This document shows positions 1-6,466 of a stretch of DNA of 9,087 bases, one piece after another; within the stretch, counting starts at the first letter, position 1; each line of letters begins with the position of its first letter. Source of the stretch: an uncultured Oribacterium sp. (GTDB lineage Bacteria > Bacillota > Clostridia > Lachnospirales > Lachnospiraceae); assembly GCA_902485915.1 (NCBI GenBank), contig CABTMH010000068.1, positions 1 through 9,087 on the forward strand, written 5' to 3'. The translations under genes were made by a program, and so were the position numbers. Under the pieces are notes generated by a model. That model saw nothing but the letters and a program-made list of their open reading frames with translations, had not been told where the DNA came from and ran no database searches.

Positions 1-19
1 ACGTGTGCTCTTCCGATCT
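1..19. other. Illumina TruSeq adapter remnant at contig end
   Basis: Read on the minus strand, these 19 bases are AGATCGGAAGAGCACACGT, the start of the common Illumina TruSeq read-1 3' adapter. It is an untrimmed library artefact joined to genomic DNA at base 20. It should be masked: any feature crossing it is cut short by the artefact and not by biology. The other end of the window shows no adapter. Confidence 0.97.
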
Positions 20-46
20 GAAAAGCAATAACACAAGTACAACCAT
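20..46 (-). CDS. possible 5' end of a further gene, cut by the adapter
   Basis: Downstream of the repressor gene the minus strand shows TAAAGGAG (57-64), a strong Shine-Dalgarno sequence, 10 bases before an ATG at 46-44. The frame reads MVVLVLLLF and then meets the adapter at base 19. The very hydrophobic start would suit a signal peptide or a first membrane helix, for instance in a secreted amylase or a membrane protein, but nine residues cannot identify a family. It lies about 40 bases after the repressor stop, so it could be the next gene of the same operon. The evidence is only the ribosome-binding site and the open frame. Confidence 0.35.
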
Positions 47-85
47 ATAAGCCACGCTCCTTTACTGCACTTAAAATGTAACCGT

Positions 86-1168
86 TCAGCAGCTTTCCCG
101 GATCTTCAGTTCGCCAGGGAAAACCTGCTGGAACTTTCCTGTACCATCCTGCCGTTCTGCAGTACGGCCACCCGCCAGCTTCGCGGCGACTTCCTTCTCG
201 CGCTCTTCGAGGAGCCCGAGGAGGGCGTGCATCGAGGCTTCGGCCATCTCATCCACCGGCTGCTGCAGTGTCGAGAGCGCCGGTGTCAGATAGTGTCCGA
301 TCTCGAGTCCATCGAAGCCGATGACCGCGACATCCTCCGGTACGCGTATGCCCTGATCACGAAGCGCCCGGAGACAGCCGATCGCGATGGAGTCCGCGAT
401 GGCGAAGATCGCATCGAACGTCGTACCCGACTGGATCAGGTCCACCGTCCGCTGATATCCATTCTCATAGGTATAGGTTTTATGAATAGAGATCGGTCGA
501 CAGATCAGTGCCGGATCCGGCTCGATGCCATGCTTCTGAAGCGAATGCAGGTAGCCCTCGAGACGGAGCATACCGTTACTGATATCGGATTCCGCATCGC
601 AGAGAATCGCGATCCGCTTCCGCCCATGCTCGATCAGATAATCACACACCTTTTCGGCTTCCACGCGGTCATCGATCGCCACATAGGAGTACTCTGCGAA
701 GGCCTTCCGATTCGGAACAGCCACCGAGCAGAACACGAAGGGCACCGTCAGACGCTTCAGGCGATCCACCGACTGTACCGGATTTCCACCGAGGAAGATG
801 ATGCCGTTCAGACGCTTCTCCTTCTCGAGCAGCGCCGCGAGCTCGGTCTCATCCTGCTCCTCCTCGACATGCTCGAGCACCAGAGAGTAATCATGATCCG
901 AGCACTCCTTCTCGAACACCTTGATCATGCTCGTGAAGAAGGGATTCGTGATGCCCTTCACGAGCACCGCGATGTTGCGAGCGTCGTTCAGCTTCAGATT
1001 CCGCGCCGAGTTGTTCGGCACATAACCATACTGATCGATGATCTCCTGTACCCGACGCTTCGTCTCCGGACTGATGTCATAGTGGTTATTGATCGCCCGC
1101 GACACGGTCGACACACTGATGCCCGACAGTTTGGCGATTTCCTTGATTGTCAGTTTCTTCGCTGCCAT
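86..1168 (-). CDS. LacI-family transcriptional repressor of the sugar operon
   Basis: This 360-residue protein has the full LacI/GalR layout. An N-terminal helix-turn-helix lies at about residues 6-27, with recognition helix SVSTVSRAIN. The hinge region (about 50-63, NNSARNLKL) follows, then a periplasmic-binding-protein-like effector domain (about 65-355) with the usual ADSIAIGCLRAL and GFDGLEIGHYLTP segments and the closing PGELKIRES. The start ATG is six bases past the malQ stop. Its ribosome-binding site (GTAGAAAG) is weak and lies inside the malQ end, suggesting translational coupling and low expression. As the last gene after malQ it would be co-transcribed with, and so regulated along with, the operon it probably controls. 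The effector is unknown but is likely maltose or a related sugar. A stretch at about 322-345 makes the C-terminus roughly 15-20 residues longer than usual. The family call is firm; calling it MalR is inference from neighbours. Confidence 0.95.
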   Translation of the reverse strand: MAAKKLTIKEIAKLSGISVSTVSRAINNHYDISPETKRRVQEIIDQYGYVPNNSARNLKLNDARNIAVLVKGITNPFFTSMIKVFEKECSDHDYSLVLEHVEEEQDETELAALLEKEKRLNGIIFLGGNPVQSVDRLKRLTVPFVFCSVAVPNRKAFAEYSYVAIDDRVEAEKVCDYLIEHGRKRIAILCDAESDISNGMLRLEGYLHSLQKHGIEPDPALICRPISIHKTYTYENGYQRTVDLIQSGTTFDAIFAIADSIAIGCLRALRDQGIRVPEDVAVIGFDGLEIGHYLTPALSTLQQPVDEMAEASMHALLGLLEEREKEVAAKLAGGRTAERQDGTGKFQQVFPGELKIRESC

Positions 1169-1174
1169 AGCTTT

Positions 1175-2719
1175 CTACTTTCTGCTACGCTGACTCTCCT
1201 CCGTGAATCGCCGGATTTTCTCCGCGCATTCCTTCGAAAAATCGTCCTCTTTAAAACGGAAGGTCCAGTTCTGTCCGAGCGTTGACGGCGTGTTGATGCG
1301 CGCCTCTGCCCCGAGGCCGAGGTAATCCTGCATCGGGATGATGGCGGTCTCCGGCTTCGCAGCCAGCGTCATCTGAATCAGCGCATCGGTGTAGTCCGAC
1401 TGAAGGAAGTCCCTCGTCGCGCTGCTGTCCTCGGCGATCTCTGCCTCGGAACGCGGACGCACGTTCACTTCCTCTCCCTTCCCCTGTTTCCATGCAGTAT
1501 AATACCGAACCGCGAAGTCACGGTCAACCGGAGATATCTCACGCACCCACGCAGCCAGCGTCTGATTGTCGTGTGTACCCGTATAGCAGACAGCATTGGC
1601 CGGCCAGGTGCACGGACGATAATCTCCGCTCTCGCGCGAGTCGAAGGCGAACTCCAGCAGCTTCATACCAGGATAGCCACTGTCCTCGACGAGCTTCCGC
1701 ACCGTGTCGGTCACATAGCCGAGGTCCTCCGCGATGATCCGCTTCTCTCCGAGCGCCTCCTTCAGCGCGTTGAAGAGGTCGATGCCGGGGCCCTTTTCCC
1801 AGTGGCCACCCGTCGCATCGCTCGCACCCGCCGGGATCGCGTAGTACTCATCGAAGCCGCGGAAGTGATCGACACGCACCACATCGAAGAGATCGAAGCA
1901 GCGGCGCATCCGAGCGATCCACCAGTGATAGCCCGTCTTCGCATGATAGTCCCAGTCATAGACCGGATTCCCCCAGAGCTGGCCGCTCGCCGAAAAGCTG
2001 TCCGGCGGACAGCCCGCGATCTGCTTCGGATGTCCCTCCTCGTCCAGCTGGAACAGCTCCGGATGCTCCGTGAAATCCACGGAATCGCTCGATACATAGA
2101 TCGGGATATCGCCGATGATGGCGATGCCCTTTTCGTTCGCGTAGGCCCGCAGGCGCTTCCACTGCTTGTCAAACTGGTACTGCGTGAAGCGGTAGAAATC
2201 CTCCGGGTAGTCCGTCTTCGCCGCCATGAACTGCGCGTAGGCCGGCAGCCAGTGCACCGTATGCTGGATGAACTGACGATACGCCTCCTTCTCCTCCGCA
2301 TCGGGCGCGACATCGCCCTCCCCGCTCGTCCGCTCCTCGAAACGCTCGAAGGCCTTCAGGAGCAGCGGGAAGCGGCCGAGATACAGCTTCTCATAGCTGA
2401 TCTTCGTGGCATCCGCGCCGAAATCCACCGCATCGCACTCCTCGCGTGTCAGCAGCTCCTCATCGATCAGCGTCTCGAGATCGATGAAATACGGATTACC
2501 CGCGAAGGTCGAGAAGCTCTGATACGGCGAATCGCCATAGCCCGTCGGCCCGATCGGAAGCACCTGCCAGTAGGTCTGCCCGCACGCCGCGAGGTAATCC
2601 ACGAAGCCGTAGGCCTCCTTTCCGAGTGTTCCGATGCCGTAGGCACCTGGAAGAGCGAACACCGGCATCAGTACGCCTGCTGCCCTCCCCCAGATTCGCT
2701 CTCTTGCTTCCTTTTCCAT
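1175..2719 (-). CDS. malQ: 4-alpha-glucanotransferase (amylomaltase, GH77)
   Basis: This cytoplasmic enzyme moves alpha-1,4-glucan segments between maltooligosaccharides, releasing glucose and making longer chains for the phosphorylase. The 514-residue length fits the compact bacterial GH77 type (about 500 residues) and lacks the extra N-terminal region of the E. coli enzyme. All catalytic motifs are visible: VRVDHFRGF (nucleophile Asp284), IIAEDLG (acid/base Glu331) and YTGTHDNQT (transition-state Asp384). Near the N-terminus lie YWQVLPIGPTGYGDSPYQ, and near the C-terminus NTPSTLGQNWTFRF, both typical of the family. The start is supported by AGGGGA at 2725-2730. The gene follows the second permease after 161 bases and runs almost directly into the repressor gene. 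There is no sign of truncation. Confidence 0.97.
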   Translation of the reverse strand: MEKEARERIWGRAAGVLMPVFALPGAYGIGTLGKEAYGFVDYLAACGQTYWQVLPIGPTGYGDSPYQSFSTFAGNPYFIDLETLIDEELLTREECDAVDFGADATKISYEKLYLGRFPLLLKAFERFEERTSGEGDVAPDAEEKEAYRQFIQHTVHWLPAYAQFMAAKTDYPEDFYRFTQYQFDKQWKRLRAYANEKGIAIIGDIPIYVSSDSVDFTEHPELFQLDEEGHPKQIAGCPPDSFSASGQLWGNPVYDWDYHAKTGYHWWIARMRRCFDLFDVVRVDHFRGFDEYYAIPAGASDATGGHWEKGPGIDLFNALKEALGEKRIIAEDLGYVTDTVRKLVEDSGYPGMKLLEFAFDSRESGDYRPCTWPANAVCYTGTHDNQTLAAWVREISPVDRDFAVRYYTAWKQGKGEEVNVRPRSEAEIAEDSSATRDFLQSDYTDALIQMTLAAKPETAIIPMQDYLGLGAEARINTPSTLGQNWTFRFKEDDFSKECAEKIRRFTEESQRSRK

Positions 2720-2768
2720 ATCTTTCCCCTTTTTCTGGTATCTTCATCCATTTCCGCGGCCAATGTCT

Positions 2769-2812
2769 CCGGCTTCCGGCACATCTCCTCCCGGAGCCTT
2801 CCCGAAGCCGGA
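2769..2812 (-). repeat. intergenic hairpin between permease and malQ
   Basis: Bases 2768-2776 (TCCGGCTTC) and 2804-2812 (GAAGCCGGA) form a perfect 9 bp stem. A shorter alternative pairs 2767-2772 with 2791-2796. No T-run follows on either strand, so it is not a standard intrinsic terminator. It may act as an mRNA processing or stability element between the permeases and malQ. Its minus-strand end, TGCCGGAAGCCGG, is identical to the end of the hairpin after glgP (6515-6556). The rest of the 161 bp gap holds only the malQ ribosome-binding site; I see no convincing promoter. Confidence 0.6.
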
Positions 2813-2880
2813 TGGATTCCGTTCGACTTCGCCCGCGATTCATCTGCATGAAACGAAATGGATATATCGATGTACGTCGT

Positions 2881-3714
2881 TTAGCCCTTGACGGCACCCG
2901 CTACGACACCCTCGATGATGTACTTCTGGCAACATGCATAGAAGATGATGATCGGGATGATCGACAGCACCAGGACACCCATCATGGCACCCATATCGAC
3001 GGAACCGTAGCCGCCCTTCAGGTACTGTACAGCAATCGGGATAGTCTTCCACTTCTTGAGGTCGAGGACGAGGGACGGAAGCAGGTAGTCGTTCCATACC
3101 CACATGGTCTCGAGGATCGCGACCGTGATACAGGTCGGCTTCATGATCGGCATGACCACGTAGAAGAAGGTCTGGAGCGGTGTGCAGCCGTCGATCATCG
3201 CCGCCTCCTCGATCGCGATCGGCAGGGACTTGACGAAGCCCGTAAACATGAAGACCGCGAGGCCCGCACCGAAGCCGAGGTAGATAAATACGAGACCGAG
3301 CGGGTTTGACAGCTTCAGCATGTTCGCGATCTTACTGAGCGGGAACATGACCATCTGGAACGGCACGATCATCGAGAAGAGGCAGAGGAAGTACATGCCG
3401 GCTGTGAACTTCGTATGCACACGCGTGATGTACCATGCGCACATCGAGGTGCAGAGGACGATGACCGCGACCGCAAGCACCGTCACGAACAGGGACACAA
3501 AGGCTGCCTGAATGAGGCCGGTCTTCTGGATACCGGAGATGTAATTATCGAAGCCGACGAAGGACTTCGCGTTCGGAAGTGCGAACGGCTTCTTCGAGAT
3601 GTACGCCTTCTTCTTGAAGGAGTTGATCAGAACCAGCAGGATCGGATATACGTAAAACACAGAAAGGATACTGAAGAATACCGTTAAAAAGGCACTTAAT
3701 TTCTTGTTCTTCAT
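2881..3714 (-). CDS. carbohydrate ABC transporter permease (MalG/MsmG-like)
   Basis: This is the second inner-membrane subunit of a CUT1-type sugar importer, 277 residues long. Six hydrophobic segments lie at roughly residues 9-31, 68-95, 105-128, 137-160, 191-213 and 242-262. The cytoplasmic EAA loop that contacts the ATPase is clear: EEAAMIDGCTPLQTFFYVVMP (about 169-189). The C-terminus EGVVAGAVKG is typical of this subunit type. The ATG begins one base after the stop of the first permease, so the pair are surely co-transcribed and probably translationally coupled; a full-consensus Shine-Dalgarno lies inside the upstream gene. The family is certain. That the substrate is maltodextrin is inferred from glgP and malQ nearby, so I give no symbol. 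Confidence 0.93.
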   Translation of the reverse strand: MKNKKLSAFLTVFFSILSVFYVYPILLVLINSFKKKAYISKKPFALPNAKSFVGFDNYISGIQKTGLIQAAFVSLFVTVLAVAVIVLCTSMCAWYITRVHTKFTAGMYFLCLFSMIVPFQMVMFPLSKIANMLKLSNPLGLVFIYLGFGAGLAVFMFTGFVKSLPIAIEEAAMIDGCTPLQTFFYVVMPIMKPTCITVAILETMWVWNDYLLPSLVLDLKKWKTIPIAVQYLKGGYGSVDMGAMMGVLVLSIIPIIIFYACCQKYIIEGVVAGAVKG

Positions 3715-3715
3715 A

Positions 3716-4558
3716 TTACTGCTCGACCTCCTTCCGACGGGACAGATAGTTCTGGGTCAATGCGACTGCACCGACGATGATGAAGAAAATGACGGCCTTC
3801 GCCTGGCCGACACCCTCCCAGCCGTTTCGACCATAGAAAGTGGTGTAGATGTTCATGGCGAGCATCTCAGATTTCTGAGACGGCTCACCGTTCGTCAGGG
3901 CGAGGTTCTGATCGAAGAGCTTGAAGCCGTTCGTCAGGGTCAGGAAGGTGCAGACGGTGATGGATGGCATCAGCATCGGCAGAATCACATAGCGGAGCTC
4001 CTGCCACTTGTTCGCACCATCGATACGTGCAGCCTCGAGGAGATCACTCGGGATGTTCTGGATGCCGGCGATGTAGATGATCATCATATAGCCGACCTGC
4101 TGCCAGAGCATCAGGATGACGAGGCCCCAGAAGCCGTAGGTCGCGCTGTAGGTCAGGGTACGCATCCAGATGGCGAGGATACCGTTGAGAAGCAGGCTCC
4201 AGATGTAACCGAGGACGATACCGCCGATCAGGTTCGGCATGAAGAAAATCGTACGGAATAAGTAATTGCCCTTGATTTTTGCGGTCAGCGCCATCGCCAC
4301 GGCGAAGGCGAAGAAGTTGATGAGGATGACCGTCACGATCGTGAACAGTGTGGTGTACCACAGAGAGTGTACGAAGGTCGCGTCGCCGAAGACCTTTGCG
4401 TAGTTGATGAAGCCGACGAATTTCGCATCGGTGATGGTCGTGAACTTACAGAACGACAGCCAGATGCCGACGAGAAACGGTGCGATGAAGCCGACCGTGA
4501 ACGCCGCCAGCGTCGGCAGCACGAAGATCGGCATATAACGTTTGATCGCTTTTTCCAT
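3716..4558 (-). CDS. carbohydrate ABC transporter permease (MalF/MsmF-like)
   Basis: This is the first membrane subunit of the importer, 280 residues from the chosen start. The frame stays open to 4645, but the ATG at 4558 is preferred: AGGGG at 4566-4570 sits seven bases before it, the product begins MEKAIKRYMP like related permeases, and the upstream extension is polar and unlike the family. Hydrophobic segments lie at about 10-35, 69-92, 104-125, 141-165, 193-212 and 252-271, with the EAA loop EAARIDGANKWQELRYVILP at 175-194. It lacks the large extracytoplasmic insert of E. coli MalF and is far shorter than the roughly 430-residue MalF/MdxF proteins of Gram-positive maltodextrin systems. 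It therefore belongs to the shorter UgpA/MsmF type, and substrate specificity is inferred from context only. Confidence 0.93.
   Translation of the reverse strand: MEKAIKRYMPIFVLPTLAAFTVGFIAPFLVGIWLSFCKFTTITDAKFVGFINYAKVFGDATFVHSLWYTTLFTIVTVILINFFAFAVAMALTAKIKGNYLFRTIFFMPNLIGGIVLGYIWSLLLNGILAIWMRTLTYSATYGFWGLVILMLWQQVGYMMIIYIAGIQNIPSDLLEAARIDGANKWQELRYVILPMLMPSITVCTFLTLTNGFKLFDQNLALTNGEPSQKSEMLAMNIYTTFYGRNGWEGVGQAKAVIFFIIVGAVALTQNYLSRRKEVEQ
3726..3733 (-). promoter_or_regulatory. full-consensus ribosome-binding site for the second permease
   Basis: The minus strand reads AAGGAGGT, a full anti-16S match, inside the last codons of the first permease gene. It is 11 bases before the ATG at 3714, slightly longer spacing than usual, with the upstream stop codon lying in between. 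This suits coupled translation of the two permeases in equal amounts. Confidence 0.75.
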
Positions 4559-4565
4559 AGTTTTA

Positions 4566-4570
4566 CCCCT
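4566..4570 (-). promoter_or_regulatory. ribosome-binding site fixing the first permease start
   Basis: AGGGG on the minus strand, seven bases before the ATG at 4558. It supports that start over the in-frame upstream start at 4645. Just upstream, 4585-4599 is an inverted repeat (TATCTT-CGA-AAGATA on the plus strand), and CGAAAGATA recurs at 4591-4599 and 4606-4614. I see no convincing promoter there. Confidence 0.7.
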
Positions 4571-4683
4571 ATCCTGGTGAATGTTATCTTCGAAAGATAC
4601 CTTGACGAAAGATATCACTGTATCGCCGCCGGCACGGTCTCCCACAGGTCTCGTCCCTTCGGACGATCGCGCATGGTTCAGTT

Positions 4684-4715
4684 AAAAAAATCTCCGGCAG
4701 TTATACTGCCGGAGA
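4684..4715 (-). terminator. intrinsic terminator between binding-protein and permease genes
   Basis: On the minus strand a perfect 10 bp stem (4715-4706 paired with 4700-4691; TCTCCGGCAG and its complement) encloses a five-base loop and is followed directly by seven T residues (4690-4684). It is the only textbook intrinsic terminator in the window. It lies about 120 bases after the binding-protein stop and about 125 before the permease start, inside the 279 bp gap 4559-4837. Since the permeases have no clear promoter of their own, read-through is likely, making this an attenuating terminator that favours the binding protein. A weaker second hairpin (TCGTCC/GGACGA) lies at 4651-4666. Confidence 0.9.
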
Positions 4716-4837
4716 CCACAGCTTCGAATCTTACCGGATCAGCTGTTTCGTTTTCTGCATATGATGCACTTCATAGCGTCCTGTGCAGGATGCACGGTGG
4801 ACGATCCGCTGCACCGTCTGCAGCATCGATTCTGAAA

Positions 4838-6247
4838 TTATGAATTTGCGTTCTTATACTCGACTGCCCAGTTGTCGACGAAGGCGGTCTTCACTGCATC
4901 CCAGTCGCCGGTACCCTGTGCATACTCAAGCATCGCAGAACCAAGTACGTTCTTCCACTGCTCACTCGGCATCGTGGTAAAGTTCCATGATACAGGGGTC
5001 TTATCCTTGTTGAACTCATTCGCTGCAACGACGAGTGGGTTAGCCGGGAGATAATCAGCGAAGGTAGAGAACGGAGTTACGAAGCCCATCTCCTCAGAAA
5101 GGGACTGACGGCCTGCATCAGACTCAACAACCCACTTCAGGAAATCGAGGGTCGCCTGCTTATCCGCATCGCTTGCCTTATCGTTTACGCACCAGAAGTT
5201 CTCGGAACCTGTGCAGGTACCCTGGCTTGCATCGTCTACACCGAAGTAGATCGGGAGGATGCCCAGATCCTCGTCTGCGACCTCGTTACCCTTGATGTCG
5301 TTGTATGCCCATGTACCATTCTGATAGAATGCAGCCTCGCCGAGTGAGAACTCAGAAGCGGCATCATCACCGGTCTTACCAGAGAGAAGTGAAGGCTCTG
5401 TGGTGGAATCTGTGATGTAGAGATCGAACACGTTCTTGAAGTTGTCGAGGTAGGTTCCCTTTACAGCATCGGTGGAGCTGATGTTGTCTGCCTTGTACTC
5501 ATAGTAGAGAGGAAGGTTTGCAAGGTGGGTCTTGAAACGCCAGTCAGAGGAGGAATCGAAGCCTGCGGATGTGAATGCACCTTCGATACCGAGCTCATCC
5601 TTCTTCGCCTGCATATCGTCTGCAACTTCCTTCAGCTTATCGAAGCTGTTGAGCTCAGATATATCGCTGATCTTCGCACCATCGAGGGCGATGTAATCAT
5701 TGACGATCTTCTTATTATAGATGATGCCGTAGGTCTCGATAACGTAGGCGATACCCTTTACGACGCCGTCCTTATTCTTGAGGGCGTAATCCTCACTCTC
5801 GAGATCGTTAAACACGTCGGTACCCTGCAGATCCATGCAGTAGTCATCCCATGTTGCGAGACCGACCGGACCGTTGACCTGGAAAAGGGTCGGTGCCTCG
5901 GACTTCGCCATCTCGGACTTCAGTGTCTGCTCATAGGTTCCGGACGCTGCGGTCTGCACATGCACCTCTACACCAGTCTCATCGGTATACTTCTTTGCGA
6001 GGTCTACCCACTGATCTGCCTGCTCCGGCTTGAAGTTGAGGTAGTAAACCTTACCACCCGTCGCTGTCTGCTCTGCTGGTGCAGCTGCTTCTGTAGTAGC
6101 TGCCTCTGTAGCAGCTGCCTCGGTCTTCGCTGCCTCTGTAGCAGCTGCCGTCGTGCTTGCGGTGTTCGAACCACCACAACCTGCCAGTGCTGTCACTGCC
6201 ATCGCAGCGGTCAGGCCCAGTGCTGTGAAACGTCTCATCTTCTTCAT
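4838..6247 (-). CDS. sugar-binding lipoprotein of an ABC importer (MalE-like)
   Basis: This extracellular solute-binding protein delivers sugar to the two permeases. The product is 469 residues from the ATG at 6247; the open frame continues to 6313, but the strong ribosome-binding site and signal sequence fix this start. Residues 1-23 are a lipoprotein signal peptide (MKKMRRF, then a hydrophobic core) ending in the lipobox LAGC, with Cys24 as the lipid anchor. Residues 25-65 are a flexible Ala/Thr/Glu linker containing four TEAA-type repeats. The remainder is a family 1 binding-protein fold, with segments such as VETYGIIYNKKI-like YVIETYGIIYNKKI, GEAAFYQNGTWAYNDI and ENFWCVNDKAS. Glucan specificity is inferred from glgP and malQ, because related proteins bind many oligosaccharides. 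Its GC content is visibly lower than that of glgP. The gene follows its own promoter and operator and is followed by an intrinsic terminator, so it is probably the most abundant product here. Confidence 0.94.
   Translation of the reverse strand: MKKMRRFTALGLTAAMAVTALAGCGGSNTASTTAAATEAAKTEAAATEAATTEAAAPAEQTATGGKVYYLNFKPEQADQWVDLAKKYTDETGVEVHVQTAASGTYEQTLKSEMAKSEAPTLFQVNGPVGLATWDDYCMDLQGTDVFNDLESEDYALKNKDGVVKGIAYVIETYGIIYNKKIVNDYIALDGAKISDISELNSFDKLKEVADDMQAKKDELGIEGAFTSAGFDSSSDWRFKTHLANLPLYYEYKADNISSTDAVKGTYLDNFKNVFDLYITDSTTEPSLLSGKTGDDAASEFSLGEAAFYQNGTWAYNDIKGNEVADEDLGILPIYFGVDDASQGTCTGSENFWCVNDKASDADKQATLDFLKWVVESDAGRQSLSEEMGFVTPFSTFADYLPANPLVVAANEFNKDKTPVSWNFTTMPSEQWKNVLGSAMLEYAQGTGDWDAVKTAFVDNWAVEYKNANS
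6083..6142 (-). repeat. 15 bp tandem repeat encoding the lipoprotein linker
   Basis: Four tandem copies of a five-codon unit encode ATEAA, KTEAA, ATEAA and TTEAA (residues 36-55 of the binding protein). At the DNA level, 6099-6119 and 6129-6149 are identical over 21 bases, a period of 30. The repeats form the tether between the lipid anchor and the binding domain. Such arrays can change length by slippage without shifting the frame. Confidence 0.85.
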
Positions 6248-6254
6248 AACATAT

Positions 6255-6261
6255 CCTCTCT
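6255..6261 (-). promoter_or_regulatory. ribosome-binding site of the binding-protein gene
   Basis: AGAGAGG lies seven bases before the ATG at 6247 and fixes that start ahead of the upstream in-frame ATGs. A small hairpin (TGCCC at 6261-6265 pairing with GGGCA at 6269-6273, three-base loop) abuts it and could modulate ribosome access. Confidence 0.75.
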
Positions 6262-6273
6262 GCCCTTCGGGCA

Positions 6274-6407
6274 AGCTCGAAGCCGCGCCCATCGCCGCCT
6301 CGATCATGATCACTGAATCCCTCGTTCACTCTGACGTCTGTGTTGCCTGTGGAATTGTGCAGAATGACGATCGGATCCTCTATCACGTTCCCCGGTTTGT
6401 GTCCGTT
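6274..6407 (-). other. long 5' leader of the binding-protein transcript
   Basis: If transcription starts near 6431, the binding-protein mRNA has a leader of about 184 bases. It contains a 10 bp palindrome, GATCATGATC (6302-6311), and the hairpin at the ribosome-binding site. I recognise no riboswitch or T-box pattern, and no short reading frame here has a convincing ribosome-binding site. Confidence 0.4.
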
Positions 6408-6425
6408 AACGTTACCGGTAACGTT
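6408..6425 (-). promoter_or_regulatory. LacI-type operator, perfect 18 bp palindrome
   Basis: AACGTTACCGGTAACGTT is a perfect 18 bp inverted repeat with a central CG, the usual form of a LacI-family operator. It lies roughly at +6 to +23 of the predicted transcript, where a bound repressor would block transcription. A degenerate second copy, GTTATCGGAAAC on the minus strand (6434-6423), overlaps it and covers the likely start site, and GTTAAC (6405-6410) extends the pattern on the other side. The natural ligand is the repressor encoded at 86-1168; that pairing is inference. Confidence 0.8.
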
Positions 6426-6437
6426 TCCGATAACATA

Positions 6438-6466
6438 TTTTTAACACTTTTCGACAAATAGTGCAA
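6438..6466 (-). promoter_or_regulatory. predicted sigma-A promoter of the transporter operon
   Basis: On the minus strand, TTGCAC (6466-6461) and TAAAAA (6443-6438) are separated by exactly 17 bases, placing the start near 6431 just ahead of the operator. The -35 box is close to consensus, while the -10 box is AT-rich but imperfect. It is the best promoter in the window and would drive the binding-protein, permease, malQ and repressor genes. Confidence 0.65.

Noticed and set aside
227..1285. Long plus-strand open frame opposite the repressor gene
   Set aside because: It is antisense to a clear LacI-family gene, its product is rich in Arg, His, Asp and Ile as expected for a complementary reading of GC-rich codons, and it shows no domain or ribosome-binding site.
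2768..2812. Intrinsic terminator after the second permease
   Set aside because: The stem is good but no T-run follows on the minus strand, so it is listed as a hairpin element instead.
1571..2851. 426-codon plus-strand open frame opposite malQ
   Set aside because: Antisense shadow of an intact GH77 gene, with no recognisable motif or start signal.
4581..4614. Possible separate promoter for the permeases (TTCGTC-17-TAACAT)
   Set aside because: The spacing is right but the -35 matches only two consensus bases and the -10 four, no better than chance in this region.
6051..6386. Minus-strand 111-codon frame overlapping the binding-protein leader and 5' end
   Set aside because: It starts at a GTG, has no clear ribosome-binding site, and most of its apparent repeats come from reading the linker repeat in another frame.
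6421..6434. Possible CcpA cre site (GGAAACGTTACC region)
   Set aside because: It carries the AANCG core but misses several other conserved positions, and the overlapping perfect 18 bp palindrome explains it better. Catabolite control remains possible but unsupported.
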